Source of the DNA: Pseudomonas typographi
GTDB taxonomy: Bacteria > Pseudomonadota > Gammaproteobacteria > Pseudomonadales > Pseudomonadaceae
DNA length: 64,000 nt
Assembly: GCF_014694385.1 (NCBI RefSeq)
Contig: NZ_JAAOCA010000020.1
Coordinates: 1-64,000 of the forward strand
Direction: 5' to 3'
Below are positions 9,131 through 18,621 of this stretch, piece by piece. Numbering within the stretch: the stretch's first letter is position 1; each line of letters begins with the position of its first letter. Position numbers and translations under genes: made by a program. The notes beneath the pieces are model-generated. The model worked only from the letters and a program-made list of their open reading frames with translations. It was not told where the DNA came from and ran no database searches.

Positions 9131-10753
9131 ATGTCGGATTATATCGAGCATCACCCCCAAGCTTCCGTTGCCGCCGCGCGCCGTGAGGAACGCAAGATCA
9201 TTTTCGCGTCCTCGCTGGGCACGGTATTCGAGTGGTATGACTTCTTTCTCTATGGGGCCCTGGCGGCGCTGATCAGTAAGCAGTTCTTTGCCGGTGTGAA
9301 CGATACCACCGCGTTCATCTTCGCCCTGATGGCGTTCGCGGCGGGGTTTTTGGTGCGGCCGTTCGGCGCGTTGGTATTCGGCCGGCTCGGCGACATGATC
9401 GGGCGCAAGTACACCTTTTTGGTCACCATCGTGCTCATGGGCCTCTCTACCTTCGCCGTAGGGCTGCTGCCGGCCTATGCCAGCATCGGCATAGCCGCGC
9501 CGGTTATCCTCATTGCCTTGCGCATGCTCCAGGGCCTGGCGCTGGGCGGGGAGTACGGCGGCGCCGCCACCTATGTGGCGGAACATGCGCCCGCAGAGAA
9601 ACGCGGGCAACACACCGGCTGGATTCAGTCCACCGCCACGTTGGGGCTGTTGTTGTCACTGGTGGTGGTGATGGTCTGCCGTTATATCACCGGCGACCAG
9701 TTCGAGGCCTGGGGCTGGCGTTTGCCGTTCCTGCTGTCCATCGTATTGCTGGGTATTTCTACCTGGATTCGCCTGAGCCTTCATGAGTCACCGGCGTTTC
9801 TTAAAATGAAAGCCGAGGGCAAGGTGAGCAAAGCGCCGATCCGGGAGTCGTTCGGTTCCTGGCAGAACTTGAAGGTGGTGCTGATCGCCTTGTTCAGCGT
9901 CAATGCCGGGCAAGCGGTCACGTTCTATACGGCGCAGTTTTATGTGCTGTTTTTTCTTACGCAAATCTTGAAGATGGATGCCGCGCAAGCCAATAGCCTG
10001 CTGATCGTGGCGGTAATTCTCGGGGCGCCGTTCTTCGTCATCATGGGCTGGCTGTCCGACCGGATTGGGCGTAAACCGGTCCTGTTGATAGGTTTGCTGC
10101 TGGCGACGGTCTTGTATTTTCCGCTGTTCAAAGCCTTGAGCTACTACGCTAACCCTGCCATCGACCAAGCCAGTGCCCGGGCGCCGATTACCGTGATCGC
10201 AGACCCCGCCACCTGCACCTTCCAATTCGACCCCGTGGGCAAGGCGCGCTTCGATAGCCCATGTGACAAGGTCAAAACGTTTTTGGTCAAGGCGGGTTTG
10301 CCTTATAGCAGCCAAGAAGCGCCGGCGGGCAGCAACGTGGTGGTTTCGATCGGCGATACCCGCATCGAAGGGGTGGACACCGCCGCGATGGCCACGGCGA
10401 TCAATGCCGCGGGGTACCCGGCCAAGGCGGACCCCAGCCAAGTCAACCAACCCATGGTGGTGGCCGTGGTGTTTGCGCTGATCCTGATTGCCACGATGTG
10501 CTATGGCCCGCTGGCGGCACTGATGGTCGAGCTGTTCCCCACGCGGATCCGCTATACCTCGATGTCACTGCCCTACCACATCGGTAACGGCTGGTTCGGC
10601 GGGTTATTGCCGACCATCTCTTTTGCGCTGGTGGTGTATACCGGCGACATCTTCTATGGCTTGTGGTACCCAGTTATCGTCACGGCGGTGAGTGTGGTGG
10701 TGACCCTGGCGTGCCTTAAAGAAACCCGGCAGGTTGATATCACCCGTACCTGA
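9131..10753 (+). CDS. MFS transporter, metabolite:H+ symporter (MHS) type
   Basis: A 540-residue inner-membrane transporter of the MHS branch (ProP/KgtP-like). The early signature GTVFEWYDFFLYG is present, as are GRLGDMIGRKYTF and WLSDRIGRKPVLL loops. Residues about 340-440 form an unusual soluble insertion of roughly 100 residues with two Cys (361, 378), then the last helices resume (PMVVAVVFALILIATMCYG). Some long MHS proteins have such a loop. The start is ATG 9131; an upstream in-frame extension has no support. It probably imports the substrate or a relative of the substrate of the preceding oxidoreductase. Confidence 0.86.
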   Translation: MSDYIEHHPQASVAAARREERKIIFASSLGTVFEWYDFFLYGALAALISKQFFAGVNDTTAFIFALMAFAAGFLVRPFGALVFGRLGDMIGRKYTFLVTIVLMGLSTFAVGLLPAYASIGIAAPVILIALRMLQGLALGGEYGGAATYVAEHAPAEKRGQHTGWIQSTATLGLLLSLVVVMVCRYITGDQFEAWGWRLPFLLSIVLLGISTWIRLSLHESPAFLKMKAEGKVSKAPIRESFGSWQNLKVVLIALFSVNAGQAVTFYTAQFYVLFFLTQILKMDAAQANSLLIVAVILGAPFFVIMGWLSDRIGRKPVLLIGLLLATVLYFPLFKALSYYANPAIDQASARAPITVIADPATCTFQFDPVGKARFDSPCDKVKTFLVKAGLPYSSQEAPAGSNVVVSIGDTRIEGVDTAAMATAINAAGYPAKADPSQVNQPMVVAVVFALILIATMCYGPLAALMVELFPTRIRYTSMSLPYHIGNGWFGGLLPTISFALVVYTGDIFYGLWYPVIVTAVSVVVTLACLKETRQVDITRT

Positions 10754-10780
10754 GTCGAAAATGTCATTCACAGTTATGCG

Positions 10781-10821
10781 ATAAAAAAATAAGCAGTTAA
10801 TTCATGTGGTTAGCTGCTTAT
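10781..10821 (-). terminator. Intrinsic terminator of the gmhB-plsC operon
   Basis: ATAAGCAGTTAA (10789-10800) and TTAGCTGCTTAT (10810-10821) form a 12-bp stem with one mismatch and a 9-base loop. On the minus strand the stem is followed directly by a T7-rich tract (the A-run at 10783-10789). It sits about 40 bp after the plsC stop codon. Confidence 0.75.
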
Positions 10822-10862
10822 CGAAAAAGTTATTCGAGGTTTTGCCCACAAGTTATCCACAA

Positions 10863-11624
10863 TTACGCCGGGTGTGTCTCGGCGGCTTGGGGCAAGGCGC
10901 CCAAGGCTTGCTGGGTCCCTTCGTTCCAAGCGAATACCTGGTCATTCAGGTTAGCCACGTCGCGCGGCCCGGTGCCCGCCGCATATAGCGGCGCACCGAT
11001 CACTACATCGATGGTGCCGGCGTATTTACCCCAGCCCTTACGCGGCCAAAACTTGCCAGCGTTGTGGGCTATCGGCAGCACAGGCAGGTTGGCATGGGCG
11101 GCCAATGCTGCCCCGCTACGGGTGAATTTGCCGATTTGCCCATAGGGCACGCGCGTGCCCTCGGGAAAGATCAGCACCCACACGCCATCCTTGAGCAGCT
11201 TGTTACCCTCGCTGGCGACCCGCTTCAGCGCTTCCTTGGGGTTGTCGCGGTCGATCGCGATCGGCCGAAGCATGGCCATTGCCCAGCCAAAGAACGGCAC
11301 GTACAGCAGTTCCTTCTTCAGTACCTGGCTCATGGGCTGAAAATACGCAGACAAAAAGAATGTCTCCCAGGTGCTCTGGTGGTTCGACACGATCACACAT
11401 GGCTGCGCCGGTACGTTTTCCGCGCCACGGATACGAACCTTTAACCCTAGCACCGCCCCAGCCAACCAGATGGCGAACCGGCACCAGTAGCCGTTGATGA
11501 ACCGGTAACGCCGGGGAAAACTCATGAATGGTGCAAAGAAGAAACTTAACGTGCACCAGAGAAAGGCACTGGTGCCGAGCAGGAAATAAAATAAGGCGAC
11601 GCGAAAGGCCGGCAGTTTCGACAT
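10863..11624 (-). CDS. plsC: 1-acyl-sn-glycerol-3-phosphate acyltransferase
   Basis: Inner-membrane acyltransferase that makes phosphatidic acid from lysophosphatidic acid in phospholipid synthesis. It has a hydrophobic N-terminus (ALFYFLLGTSAFLWCTLSFFF), the catalytic NHQSTWE (HX4E-type, His82/Glu87) and FPEGTR for substrate binding. I chose the ATG of MSKLPAFRV, which fits homologues as I recall them. ATG 11639 has a better-placed AAGGTGG, and GTG 11654 is also in frame. It follows gmhB closely, as in other Pseudomonas, where gyrB normally lies on the other side; here an accessory block does. Confidence 0.9.
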   Translation of the reverse strand: MSKLPAFRVALFYFLLGTSAFLWCTLSFFFAPFMSFPRRYRFINGYWCRFAIWLAGAVLGLKVRIRGAENVPAQPCVIVSNHQSTWETFFLSAYFQPMSQVLKKELLYVPFFGWAMAMLRPIAIDRDNPKEALKRVASEGNKLLKDGVWVLIFPEGTRVPYGQIGKFTRSGAALAAHANLPVLPIAHNAGKFWPRKGWGKYAGTIDVVIGAPLYAAGTGPRDVANLNDQVFAWNEGTQQALGALPQAAETHPA

Positions 11625-11662
11625 AGCGATGTGGTCCATGGGCGGATGCGCCACCTTCGTGA

Positions 11663-12196
11663 CTAAGCGTTGATCAAGGCCTGGGCCACAGCGGCCAGGT
11701 CGTCGAAAAGCAGTGTATCGCCGGCCACCCCCTCGTTCGCGGTTTTCTCGCCTTTGCCGGTTTTTACCAGCACCGGCTGGGCCCCCACGGCGCGCGCCGC
11801 CTGCAGGTCGCTATGGCTGTCGCCCACGAACCACACCCCAGGCAGGGCTACCCCATAGTGCCTGCCGATGGTACGCAGCATGCCGGGGCGCGGCTTGCGA
11901 CAGTCACAGCCGTCGCCGGGGCCATGGGGGCAGTAGACAATCAAGCCGACTTCACCGCCTTGCTCGGCCACCAACGTGCGCAGCCGTTCGTGCATTGCCT
12001 CAAGGGCGGCGACAGGGTAATAGCCCCGGGCAATACCCGACTGGTTGGTGGCCACCGCCACTGTCCAGCCGGCCTTGCTGAGCGCGGCGATGGCGCTGAT
12101 CGAGCCGGGAATAGGCAGCCATTCGTCAACCGATTTGATGTACGCATCGGAGTCATGGTTGATCACGCCATCGCGGTCAAGAATCAGCAGCTTCAC
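11663..12196 (-). CDS. gmhB: D-glycero-beta-D-manno-heptose 1,7-bisphosphate 7-phosphatase
   Basis: A 177-residue HAD-superfamily phosphatase in the ADP-heptose pathway for the LPS inner core. The HAD motif I is DRDGVIN (Asp7/Asp9) and motif II lies in VATNQSGIARGY. The Cys-containing zinc-type loop YCPHGPGDGCDCRKPRPGM and motif IV WFVGDSHSDLQAA are also present. The length is typical. It is 3 bp from glyS and lies in the same leftward operon, followed by plsC. Confidence 0.94.
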   Translation of the reverse strand: MKLLILDRDGVINHDSDAYIKSVDEWLPIPGSISAIAALSKAGWTVAVATNQSGIARGYYPVAALEAMHERLRTLVAEQGGEVGLIVYCPHGPGDGCDCRKPRPGMLRTIGRHYGVALPGVWFVGDSHSDLQAARAVGAQPVLVKTGKGEKTANEGVAGDTLLFDDLAAVAQALINA

Positions 12197-12199
12197 GCC

Positions 12200-14254
12200 T
12201 TACCCCAGCACCGATATGTCGGCGACGCCCAGGAATAGCCCCCGCAAGCGCGCCAACAAGGCGTAGCGGTTGGCCCGCACATTAGGGTCGTCGGCGTTGA
12301 CCATCACCGCGTCGAAGAACGCATCGACCGGCTCGCGCAGGGCGGCCAGGCGGGCCAGCGCCTCGCTGTATTGGCGTGCCTTGAACATCGGCTGCACGGC
12401 CTGGTCGGCCTGCTGGATGGCGGAGTACAGCGAGAACTCATGGGCGTTGTCGAAGTACTTCGGTTCGACGCTGGCGGCGATGCCGCCCTCGGCTTTGCTC
12501 AACAGGTTCGACACGCGCTTGTTCACCGCCGCCAAGGCTTCGGCCTCGGGCAGCCTGCGAAACCCCTGCACCGCTTGCACGCGCTGGTCGAAGTCCAACG
12601 CCGAGCCCGGCTTGAGCGCCCGTACCGCCAAGTAGCAGGCCACATCCACGCCTTCGTCTTCATAGCGGGCGCGCAGGCGGTCGAACACAAACTCCAGTAC
12701 CTGGTCTGCCAGCGCGGCGGTTTGTACGTGGTCGCCAAACAACGAGATGGCGTACCCCACCGCGTCGTTCAGGTTCAGGTCGAGTTGCTTCTCGATAAGA
12801 ATCCGCAGCACCCCCAGCGCAGCGCGGCGCAGCGCGTAAGGGTCTTTGCTGCCGGTGGGAAGCATACCGATGCCGAAGATCCCGACCAGGGTGTCGAGTT
12901 TGTCTGCGATGGCCACGGCGGCGCCGGTCAGGGTTTGTGGCAACTCAGCCCCGGCACCGCGCGGCATGTACTGCTCGTTCAGGGCCTTGGCTACGTCTTC
13001 GGGTTCACCGTCGTGAGTGGCGTAGTAATAGCCGGCGATGCCTTGCATCTCGGGGAACTCGCCGACCATCTCCGTGGCCAGGTCGCACTTGGACAGCAAC
13101 CCGGCCCGGGCAGCCTGGGTAGCGTCGCCTTGAATGCGCGGTGCGATGAAGGCGGCCAATTGCGACACCCGCACGGCTTTGTCGAACACACTGCCCAGTT
13201 GTGCCTGGAATACCACGTTGCGCAAGCGCTCGTTGAAGTGTTCCAGGGGCTGTTTTTTATCTTGGTTGAAGAAGAACTCCGCATCGGTCAGGCGTGGGCG
13301 CACGACCTTTTCGTTGCCCTGCACGATTTGTTGTGGGTCTTTGCTCTGGATGTTGGCCACGGTGATGAACCGTGGCAGCAGCTTGCCTTCGGCGTCGAGC
13401 AGGCAGAAGTACTTCTGGTTGTCTTGCATGGTGGTGATCAGCGCTTCTTGCGGCACGTCGAGGAAGCGTTCCTCGAACGAACACACCAGCGGCACCGGCC
13501 ATTCGACCAGCGCCGATACCTCATCGAGCAGGGCCGGCGGCACGATGGCCGTGCCTTCTTGCTGCAACGCCAGTGCATCGACGCGCTTGGCGATCAACTC
13601 GCGGCGCTCGGCAAAGTCGGCCAACACGTAGGCCAGGCGCAGGTCTTCGCGGTAACTGGCCGGCGACTGGATGCGCACGGCCTGCGGGTGATGGAAACGA
13701 TGGCCGCGGGATTCGCGGCCGGCGCGCTGGGCCAGGATCGTGCAATCGACCACTTCGTCACCGAACAGCATCACCAGCCATTGGGTTGGCCGCACGAATT
13801 CCTCTTTGCGCAGGCCCCAACGCATGCGCTTGGGGATCGGCAGGTCGTTGAGCGAATCCTCGACGATCGTCGGCAACAGGCTGGCGGTTGGCTTGCCCTT
13901 GATGTTCTGGCTGTAGCGCAATTTGGCGCCGCTGCGGTCGATTTCCGCCAGGCCTACCCCGCATTTGCGGGCAAAGCCTAGGGCGGCTTGGGTGGGGTTG
14001 CCGTCGGCGTCGAAGGCCGCCTGTATCGGCGGGCCGTCAAGGTTGATGGCGCGGTCGGCCTGCTGCGTATCCAGGCCCTGGACCAGCACCGCCAGGCGCC
14101 GGGGCGCCGCGAAGAAGCGCTTGGCGGTGTAATTCAGGCCCGCGGCCTGCAGGCCTTTCTCGATGCCGGCCAGGAACGCTTCGCCGAGGCTCAGCAGCGC
14201 TTTGGGTGGCAGTTCTTCGGTGCCCAGTTCAACCAAAAAATCTTGAGCACTCAT
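12200..14254 (-). CDS. glyS: Glycyl-tRNA synthetase beta subunit
   Basis: A 684-residue beta subunit of the bacterial alpha2beta2 glycyl-tRNA synthetase, which binds tRNA-Gly. The N-terminus [20 protein letters not shown] and the segment [20 protein letters not shown] region (here [20 protein letters not shown]) are typical. The C-terminal anticodon-binding region ([20 protein letters not shown]) is also typical. The start overlaps the glyQ stop by 4 bp (ATGA), which couples the two subunits. Long open frames on the opposite strand over this gene are shadows. Confidence 0.97.
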   Translation of the reverse strand: MSAQDFLVELGTEELPPKALLSLGEAFLAGIEKGLQAAGLNYTAKRFFAAPRRLAVLVQGLDTQQADRAINLDGPPIQAAFDADGNPTQAALGFARKCGVGLAEIDRSGAKLRYSQNIKGKPTASLLPTIVEDSLNDLPIPKRMRWGLRKEEFVRPTQWLVMLFGDEVVDCTILAQRAGRESRGHRFHHPQAVRIQSPASYREDLRLAYVLADFAERRELIAKRVDALALQQEGTAIVPPALLDEVSALVEWPVPLVCSFEERFLDVPQEALITTMQDNQKYFCLLDAEGKLLPRFITVANIQSKDPQQIVQGNEKVVRPRLTDAEFFFNQDKKQPLEHFNERLRNVVFQAQLGSVFDKAVRVSQLAAFIAPRIQGDATQAARAGLLSKCDLATEMVGEFPEMQGIAGYYYATHDGEPEDVAKALNEQYMPRGAGAELPQTLTGAAVAIADKLDTLVGIFGIGMLPTGSKDPYALRRAALGVLRILIEKQLDLNLNDAVGYAISLFGDHVQTAALADQVLEFVFDRLRARYEDEGVDVACYLAVRALKPGSALDFDQRVQAVQGFRRLPEAEALAAVNKRVSNLLSKAEGGIAASVEPKYFDNAHEFSLYSAIQQADQAVQPMFKARQYSEALARLAALREPVDAFFDAVMVNADDPNVRANRYALLARLRGLFLGVADISVLG

Positions 14255-15198
14255 TGCGCCGCCTCCAGCTTAGCCAACACTTCATCTCGCAGTTCAGGGG
14301 TTGCCATTGGGAAGCCCAGGCGTGCCCGGGCTTGCAGGTAACTGTGCGCCACGGCACGGGCCAGCGTGCGAACGCGCAGGATGTAGCGCTGGCGCTCGGT
14401 CACGGAAATCGCACGGCGTGCGTCAAGCAGGTTGAAGGTGTGCGAGGCCTTCAGCACCATTTCATAGGTCGGCAGCGGCAGTTGCAGCTCGATCAGCCGG
14501 TTGGCTTCGCTTTCATAGAAATCGAACAGCTCGAACAGCTTCTCGACATTGGCGTGTTCGAAGTTGTACGTCGACTGCTCCACTTCGTTTTGGTGGAACA
14601 CGTCGCCGTAGGTGACCTTGCCAAACGGGCCGTCTGCCCAGACCAGGTCGTACACCGAATCCACACCTTGCAGGTACATGGCCAGGCGTTCCAGGCCATA
14701 AGTGATCTCCCCGGTGACCGGGTAGCACTCGATGCCGCCGACTTGCTGGAAGTACGTGAATTGGGTCACTTCCATGCCGTTGAGCCAGATTTCCCAGCCC
14801 AGGCCCCAGGCGCCGAGGGTGGGCGATTCCCAGTTGTCTTCGACGAAGCGGATATCGTGCACCTGCGGGTCCAGCCCAATACGCTCGAGCGACCCCAGGT
14901 AAAGCTCCTGGAAGTTTTCCGGGTTAGGCTTGAGCACCACCTGGAACTGGTAATAATGCTGCAGGCGGTTGGGGTTCTCGCCATAACGGCCATCGGCAGG
15001 GCGGCGGCTGGGCTGCACGTAAGCGGCGTTCCAGGTTTCCGGCCCCACGGCGCGCAGGAAGGTGGCGGTATGAAAGGTACCCGCGCCTACTTCCATATCG
15101 TAGGGCTGAAGCACCACACAACCTTGCTCGGCCCAGTACTGTTGCAGGGCCAGAATCAAGTCTTGGAAGGTACGCACGGCTGGCGTAGGCTGGGTCAC
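14251..15198 (-). CDS. glyQ: Glycyl-tRNA synthetase alpha subunit
   Basis: A 315-residue catalytic alpha subunit of glycyl-tRNA synthetase (class II). Characteristic segments are [59 protein letters not shown] and [19 protein letters not shown]. The start is GTG (VTQPTPAVR) with AGGTGA six bases upstream; upstream ATG codons in frame would extend into the tag gene region. It is divergent from tag across 84 bp, which must hold both promoters. Confidence 0.96.
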   Translation of the reverse strand: MTQPTPAVRTFQDLILALQQYWAEQGCVVLQPYDMEVGAGTFHTATFLRAVGPETWNAAYVQPSRRPADGRYGENPNRLQHYYQFQVVLKPNPENFQELYLGSLERIGLDPQVHDIRFVEDNWESPTLGAWGLGWEIWLNGMEVTQFTYFQQVGGIECYPVTGEITYGLERLAMYLQGVDSVYDLVWADGPFGKVTYGDVFHQNEVEQSTYNFEHANVEKLFELFDFYESEANRLIELQLPLPTYEMVLKASHTFNLLDARRAISVTERQRYILRVRTLARAVAHSYLQARARLGFPMATPELRDEVLAKLEAAQ

Positions 15199-15282
15199 GA
15201 ATTCACCTGTATCTTGGGCTGCACATGTAAAGAGCGGAAGTATACCGCGAATCAGGCGGCCCCTTGCCACCCCCGGAGTCTT

Positions 15283-15834
15283 ATGCCACGCTGCTTTTGG
15301 TGTTCCGACGACCCTATCTACCAGCTTTACCACGACCAGGAATGGGGTGTGCCGTTGCGCGACCCGGGCCGGCTGTTCGAGTTGCTGGTGCTCGAAGGGT
15401 TCCAAGCGGGGTTGTCATGGATCACCGTGTTGCGCAAGCGCGAGCGCTACCGCCAGGTGCTGTTTGGCTTCGACCCCACACGCCTGGCCGCCATGAGCGA
15501 TGAAGACATCCAGGCGCGCATGCAAGACCCGGGTATCATCCGCAACCTGCTCAAGCTCAAGGCGGCCCGCCAGAACGGCCAAGCCTGGCTGCGCCTGGAA
15601 GACCCTGCCGGGTTTTTATGGTCGTTCGTGGGCGGTACGCCGCAGGTCAACCACCACCCCGATCGAAGCACCATACCCACTGAAACCGCTGCCGCCCTGG
15701 CCATGAGCAAGGCGCTGAAAAAGGCCGGGTTCACTTTCGTGGGGCCTACCATTTGCTACGCCTTCATGCAGGCCACCGGCATGGTGATGGACCACACCAC
15801 CGACTGTGACCGTTACGCTGTGCTGGCGGGCTGA
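15283..15834 (+). CDS. tag: DNA-3-methyladenine glycosylase I
   Basis: A 183-residue base-excision repair enzyme that removes 3-methyladenine. The N-terminal zinc-binding [19 protein letters not shown] is diagnostic, with the recognition segments [15 protein letters not shown] and [20 protein letters not shown]. The C-terminal zinc ligands lie in DHTTDCDRY. The start ATG has CGGAG 4-5 bases upstream. The gene between glyQ and lpxL is the conserved position in Pseudomonas. Confidence 0.96.
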   Translation: MPRCFWCSDDPIYQLYHDQEWGVPLRDPGRLFELLVLEGFQAGLSWITVLRKRERYRQVLFGFDPTRLAAMSDEDIQARMQDPGIIRNLLKLKAARQNGQAWLRLEDPAGFLWSFVGGTPQVNHHPDRSTIPTETAAALAMSKALKKAGFTFVGPTICYAFMQATGMVMDHTTDCDRYAVLAG

Positions 15835-15881
15835 AACACCTGGGTTAGAATGGCGCCGCTCGAAACTTAAGGGAGTGGCCT

Positions 15882-16769
15882 GTGGAAACGTTCAAGGGTG
15901 CCTTGCTGGTCGGCGCGTTGAAAGCCTTCGCGCTGTTGCCGTGGGGCGCGGTGCAGCGGGTGGGGGCGGTGATTGGCTGGCTGATGTGGAAGCTGCCGAA
16001 TCGCTCCCGCGACGTGGTGCGCATCAACCTCGCCAAGTGCTTTCCAGAACTGGACCCTGCCGCCCGCGAACAATTGGTGGGCCGTAGCCTGCAAGGTATC
16101 GGCCGCTCCTTCACCGAAAGCGCCTGTGCATGGATCTGGCCGGCCGAACGCTCATTGGCCTTGGTGCGCGAGGTGCAAGGCCTCGAGGTGCTGCAACAGG
16201 CCCTGGCCAGCGGCAAGGGCGTGGTCGGCATCACCAGCCACCTGGGTAACTGGGAAGTGCTCAACCACTTCTATTGCCACCAATGCAAGCCGATCATCTT
16301 CTACCGCCCGCCCAAGCAAAAGGCGGTAGACGCGCTGCTGCGCAAACAGCGCGTGCAACTGGGTAACCGCGTGGCGCCGTCGACCAAAGAGGGCATCCTC
16401 AGTGTGATCAAGGAGGTGCGCAAGGGCGGCCAGGTGGGTATCCCCGCCGACCCGGAACCGGCCGAATCAGCCGGCCTGTTCGTGCCGTTTCTCGGCACGC
16501 TGGCGCTGACCAGCAAGTTCGTGCCGAACATGCTCGCCGGCGGCAAGGCCGTGGGCGTGTTCCTGCATGCCCTGCGGCTGCCCGATGGTTCCGGTTTCAA
16601 GGTGATCCTCGAAGCCGCGCCTGAAGCCATGTACAGCACCGACACCGCGGTGGCCGTGGCGGCCATGAGCAAGGTAGTGGAGCGCTATGTGCGGGCCTAC
16701 CCGGACCAATACATGTGGAGCATGAAACGCTTCAAGAAGCGGCCGGAGGGCGAGGCGCGGTGGTATTGA
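15882..16769 (+). CDS. lpxL: Lipid A biosynthesis lauroyl acyltransferase family protein
   Basis: A 295-residue inner-membrane acyltransferase of the LpxL/HtrB family, which adds secondary acyl chains to lipid A. The catalytic motif is HLGNWE (His120/Glu125). Supporting segments are FYRPPKQKAVDALLRKQR, the ADPEPAESAG region and the C-terminal YVRAYPDQYMWSMKRFKKRP. The start is GTG with GGGAGTGG upstream. It follows tag by 47 bp. Whether it adds laurate or another chain cannot be judged. Confidence 0.9.
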   Translation: METFKGALLVGALKAFALLPWGAVQRVGAVIGWLMWKLPNRSRDVVRINLAKCFPELDPAAREQLVGRSLQGIGRSFTESACAWIWPAERSLALVREVQGLEVLQQALASGKGVVGITSHLGNWEVLNHFYCHQCKPIIFYRPPKQKAVDALLRKQRVQLGNRVAPSTKEGILSVIKEVRKGGQVGIPADPEPAESAGLFVPFLGTLALTSKFVPNMLAGGKAVGVFLHALRLPDGSGFKVILEAAPEAMYSTDTAVAVAAMSKVVERYVRAYPDQYMWSMKRFKKRPEGEARWY

Positions 16770-16828
16770 AGCCGGTCGTTGGGACGGGGTATGGGATGAT
16801 GCGCGGGGATGGGTTGCGATGCTTAAGT

Positions 16829-17278
16829 TTATGGTTTGGGACTGGCCTCATGCTGGCCCCGGATATCTTTGTAGGGCGCTGCAAACCTAGCCAGAGCGGT
16901 CATGAGCGAAAGGGCAAACGTGACAAATGCGATGATGAACCAAATGTTGGTAAATTCCCTGATATAGGTCATCCACAGAGCGAATGATACGACTGCGCAA
17001 AATGGTAAGCACCCCCAGGGTTGGATGCATCGAATAATGACCGGGTTGAGTTTTCTAGTGAGGACGAGGCAAAATAACTCGGCAATAAGAAAAAGTATGA
17101 TGCTAGCTAGGCCCACAAGGACCATGGTCACAAATAAGAAGTCGTAAGGATCTATGCCGTAAGTATCTTCGGTCGGATCAAAGCGAGCATGATTATCGAT
17201 CGTAGTTGCTTCGGAAAGAAGAAGCCAGCCAATGCAGAGGAGGCCGGGACTATATAGAATTTTTAGAATCCTAGTCAT
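16829..17278 (-). CDS. Four-helix membrane protein, probable M-type bacteriocin immunity protein
   Basis: A 149-residue protein with four hydrophobic segments: one at the N-terminus (ILYSPGLLCIGWLLL), a long one near 45-73 (FLFVTMVLVGLASIILFLIA), then FCAVVSFALWMTYI and IWFIIAFVTFALSLMTALA. It lies directly after the colicin M-type gene on the same strand, 63 bp from its stop. Immunity to the P. aeruginosa M pyocin PaeM is given by an inner-membrane protein with four transmembrane segments, so topology and position both support immunity. Base composition is clearly lower in GC than in the flanking core genes. The start is ATG 17278 with GGAAG before it. Confidence 0.7.
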   Translation of the reverse strand: MTRILKILYSPGLLCIGWLLLSEATTIDNHARFDPTEDTYGIDPYDFLFVTMVLVGLASIILFLIAELFCLVLTRKLNPVIIRCIQPWGCLPFCAVVSFALWMTYIREFTNIWFIIAFVTFALSLMTALARFAAPYKDIRGQHEASPKP

Positions 17279-17341
17279 GCTGGCTTCCAGAAAATATGTC
17301 CAGGTGGGCACAATAATACATTTACGAAATGTAGCGCTTGA

Positions 17342-18179
17342 TTAATTGTTACTGGGTATGTGATATTGAATCGCTCCCGGCAGTTGAATTTCATAGGGTG
17401 TCGCTTTAGCTCTTTGTCCCACGAGCCTTCCAGCCGTCGTCGCAGCTTCGGTAAGGATCGATCTATGGGTGCTTTTGTCGAAGTCATAGAGGTCGTTATA
17501 AGCTCGGATCTCGCCGTTGAACGTGATAGGCCCTGACTCCGGACGCACTATTTTACCGACCGCTCGAATCGTTATATTGCCAATCACATATTTAGCTACA
17601 CTGGAGTCAAGGCCCGCGTCATAAGCCATATTTATGTCTATATTCGTTATCCCGGTCCCTGCAAGACTAATTGCCCGCTGCAGATCCGGTAGCTTTGCTA
17701 CTGTGGGTGTGATACCTGTATTCTCCAAGCGCCATGTCAGAGGCACGCCCTTTCCCATCAAGTAGTGGCTATACGCTTTCATGATAGTGAACGTATTTCC
17801 CGAGAGTTCTTCGGTCAATGTTGGCGTGCCATACATGCTTATCTGGTTGGCTTTTTTGCCGGCCCGCTCGCCACGCATCGGCGTCTGGCATATGCGGCGT
17901 TATACACTGTAAATAATCCGCATGGTGCGCGGTGACCAAATCATGCTTAAGGGGCTCAACAAAACTGTAAGCCGGGCGAGCATGCTTCAACGACTCTAAA
18001 AGCTTGGCAAACATCTCGAGGCAGCTGCCCTGGGTATAGGCGCGGTCACGCTGTGCCCGGGCGTGCATTTTCACCAGTGCAGGGTTACCCATGGGGGGCG
18101 AGCTACCCAAGCTAGGTGATGGCCCTATCCCGAAGCCGGGCGCCGAGATATTAATGGGGCCTAATTCGATCTGCGGCAT
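17342..18179 (-). pseudogene. Colicin M-type bacteriocin (lipid II-degrading), frameshifted
   Basis: Two overlapping frames together make one colicin M-like protein. The first frame (18179 down to 17769) starts MPQIELGPINISAPG after AAGGAG and holds the linker and the segment AYSFVEPLKHDLVTAHHADY. The second (17878 down to 17342) holds the catalytic domain, with the family motif D-x-Y-D-x5-H-R as DLYDFDKSTHR (17462-17494). The frames meet at an A6 tract on the coding strand (17852-17857). With one A fewer the frame reads through as AGRQKANQISMYG, giving about 278 residues, close to PaeM and colicin M. The gene may be a true pseudogene, an assembly error or a slippage-expressed gene. The target would be periplasmic lipid II of related strains. 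Confidence 0.8.
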
Positions 18180-18199
18180 AAGCCTTCTCCTTGTCGATG

Positions 18200-18222
18200 A
18201 GGAAGTTGGAAAGCAACTTCCT
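18200..18222. promoter_or_regulatory. Perfect inverted repeat upstream of the bacteriocin gene
   Basis: AGGAAGTTG (18200-18208) and CAACTTCCT (18214-18222) pair perfectly around GAAAG, and TCGATG occurs on both sides. The repeat lies 20 bp before the bacteriocin start codon, within the likely 5' leader. It may be an operator or a leader hairpin controlling translation; I cannot decide which. Confidence 0.45.
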
Positions 18223-18297
18223 GGTCGATGTTAAGGAGGAGAAATCTTTGGCTGCGTTAATTAATGCTTCCCTTAGGCGATATAACCAAAGCTCCCG

Positions 18298-18597
18298 TTA
18301 CAGTTTTTTCAAGAATACCGCCATCTCCCGCTCTGCCTGCTTATCCCCGTGCGCCTGTGCCGCGGCAATGCCCTTCTCCCAGGCCTCGCGCGCGCCGCCT
18401 AAGTCACCACTGGCCTTGCGCGCCTTGCCCAGTAGTTTCCAGGCGGCTGAATACTTTGGGTCAAGCTCGATGCAACGCGCCAGGTGCTCGGCGGCCAGGG
18501 CGGCGTTGCCCTGGTCGAGGTAGCCCTTGCCCAGGCCAAAGCGCAACAGCGGGTTATCCACACCCTTGGCGAGCATTTTTTCCAGCGATTCGATCAC
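18298..18597 (-). CDS. Small tetratricopeptide-repeat protein
   Basis: A 99-residue soluble helical protein with about two TPR units (NPLLRFGLGKGYLDQGNAAL; EHLARCIELDPKYSAAWKLL; a third partial ARKASGDLGGAREAWEKG). TPRs mediate protein-protein contacts; no partner is indicated. It sits just downstream of trkA on the same strand (24 bp), where Pseudomonas genomes often carry such a small TPR gene. A DnaA-box 9-mer lies inside it at 18554. Confidence 0.8.
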   Translation of the reverse strand: MIESLEKMLAKGVDNPLLRFGLGKGYLDQGNAALAAEHLARCIELDPKYSAAWKLLGKARKASGDLGGAREAWEKGIAAAQAHGDKQAEREMAVFLKKL

Positions 18598-18621
18598 GGC
18601 AAGCCCTCGTTACAACACCCT

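Noticed and set aside
12371..13981. 536-codon plus-strand open frame over glyS
   Set aside because: Opposite-strand shadow of a clear tRNA synthetase gene, with no recognisable domain.
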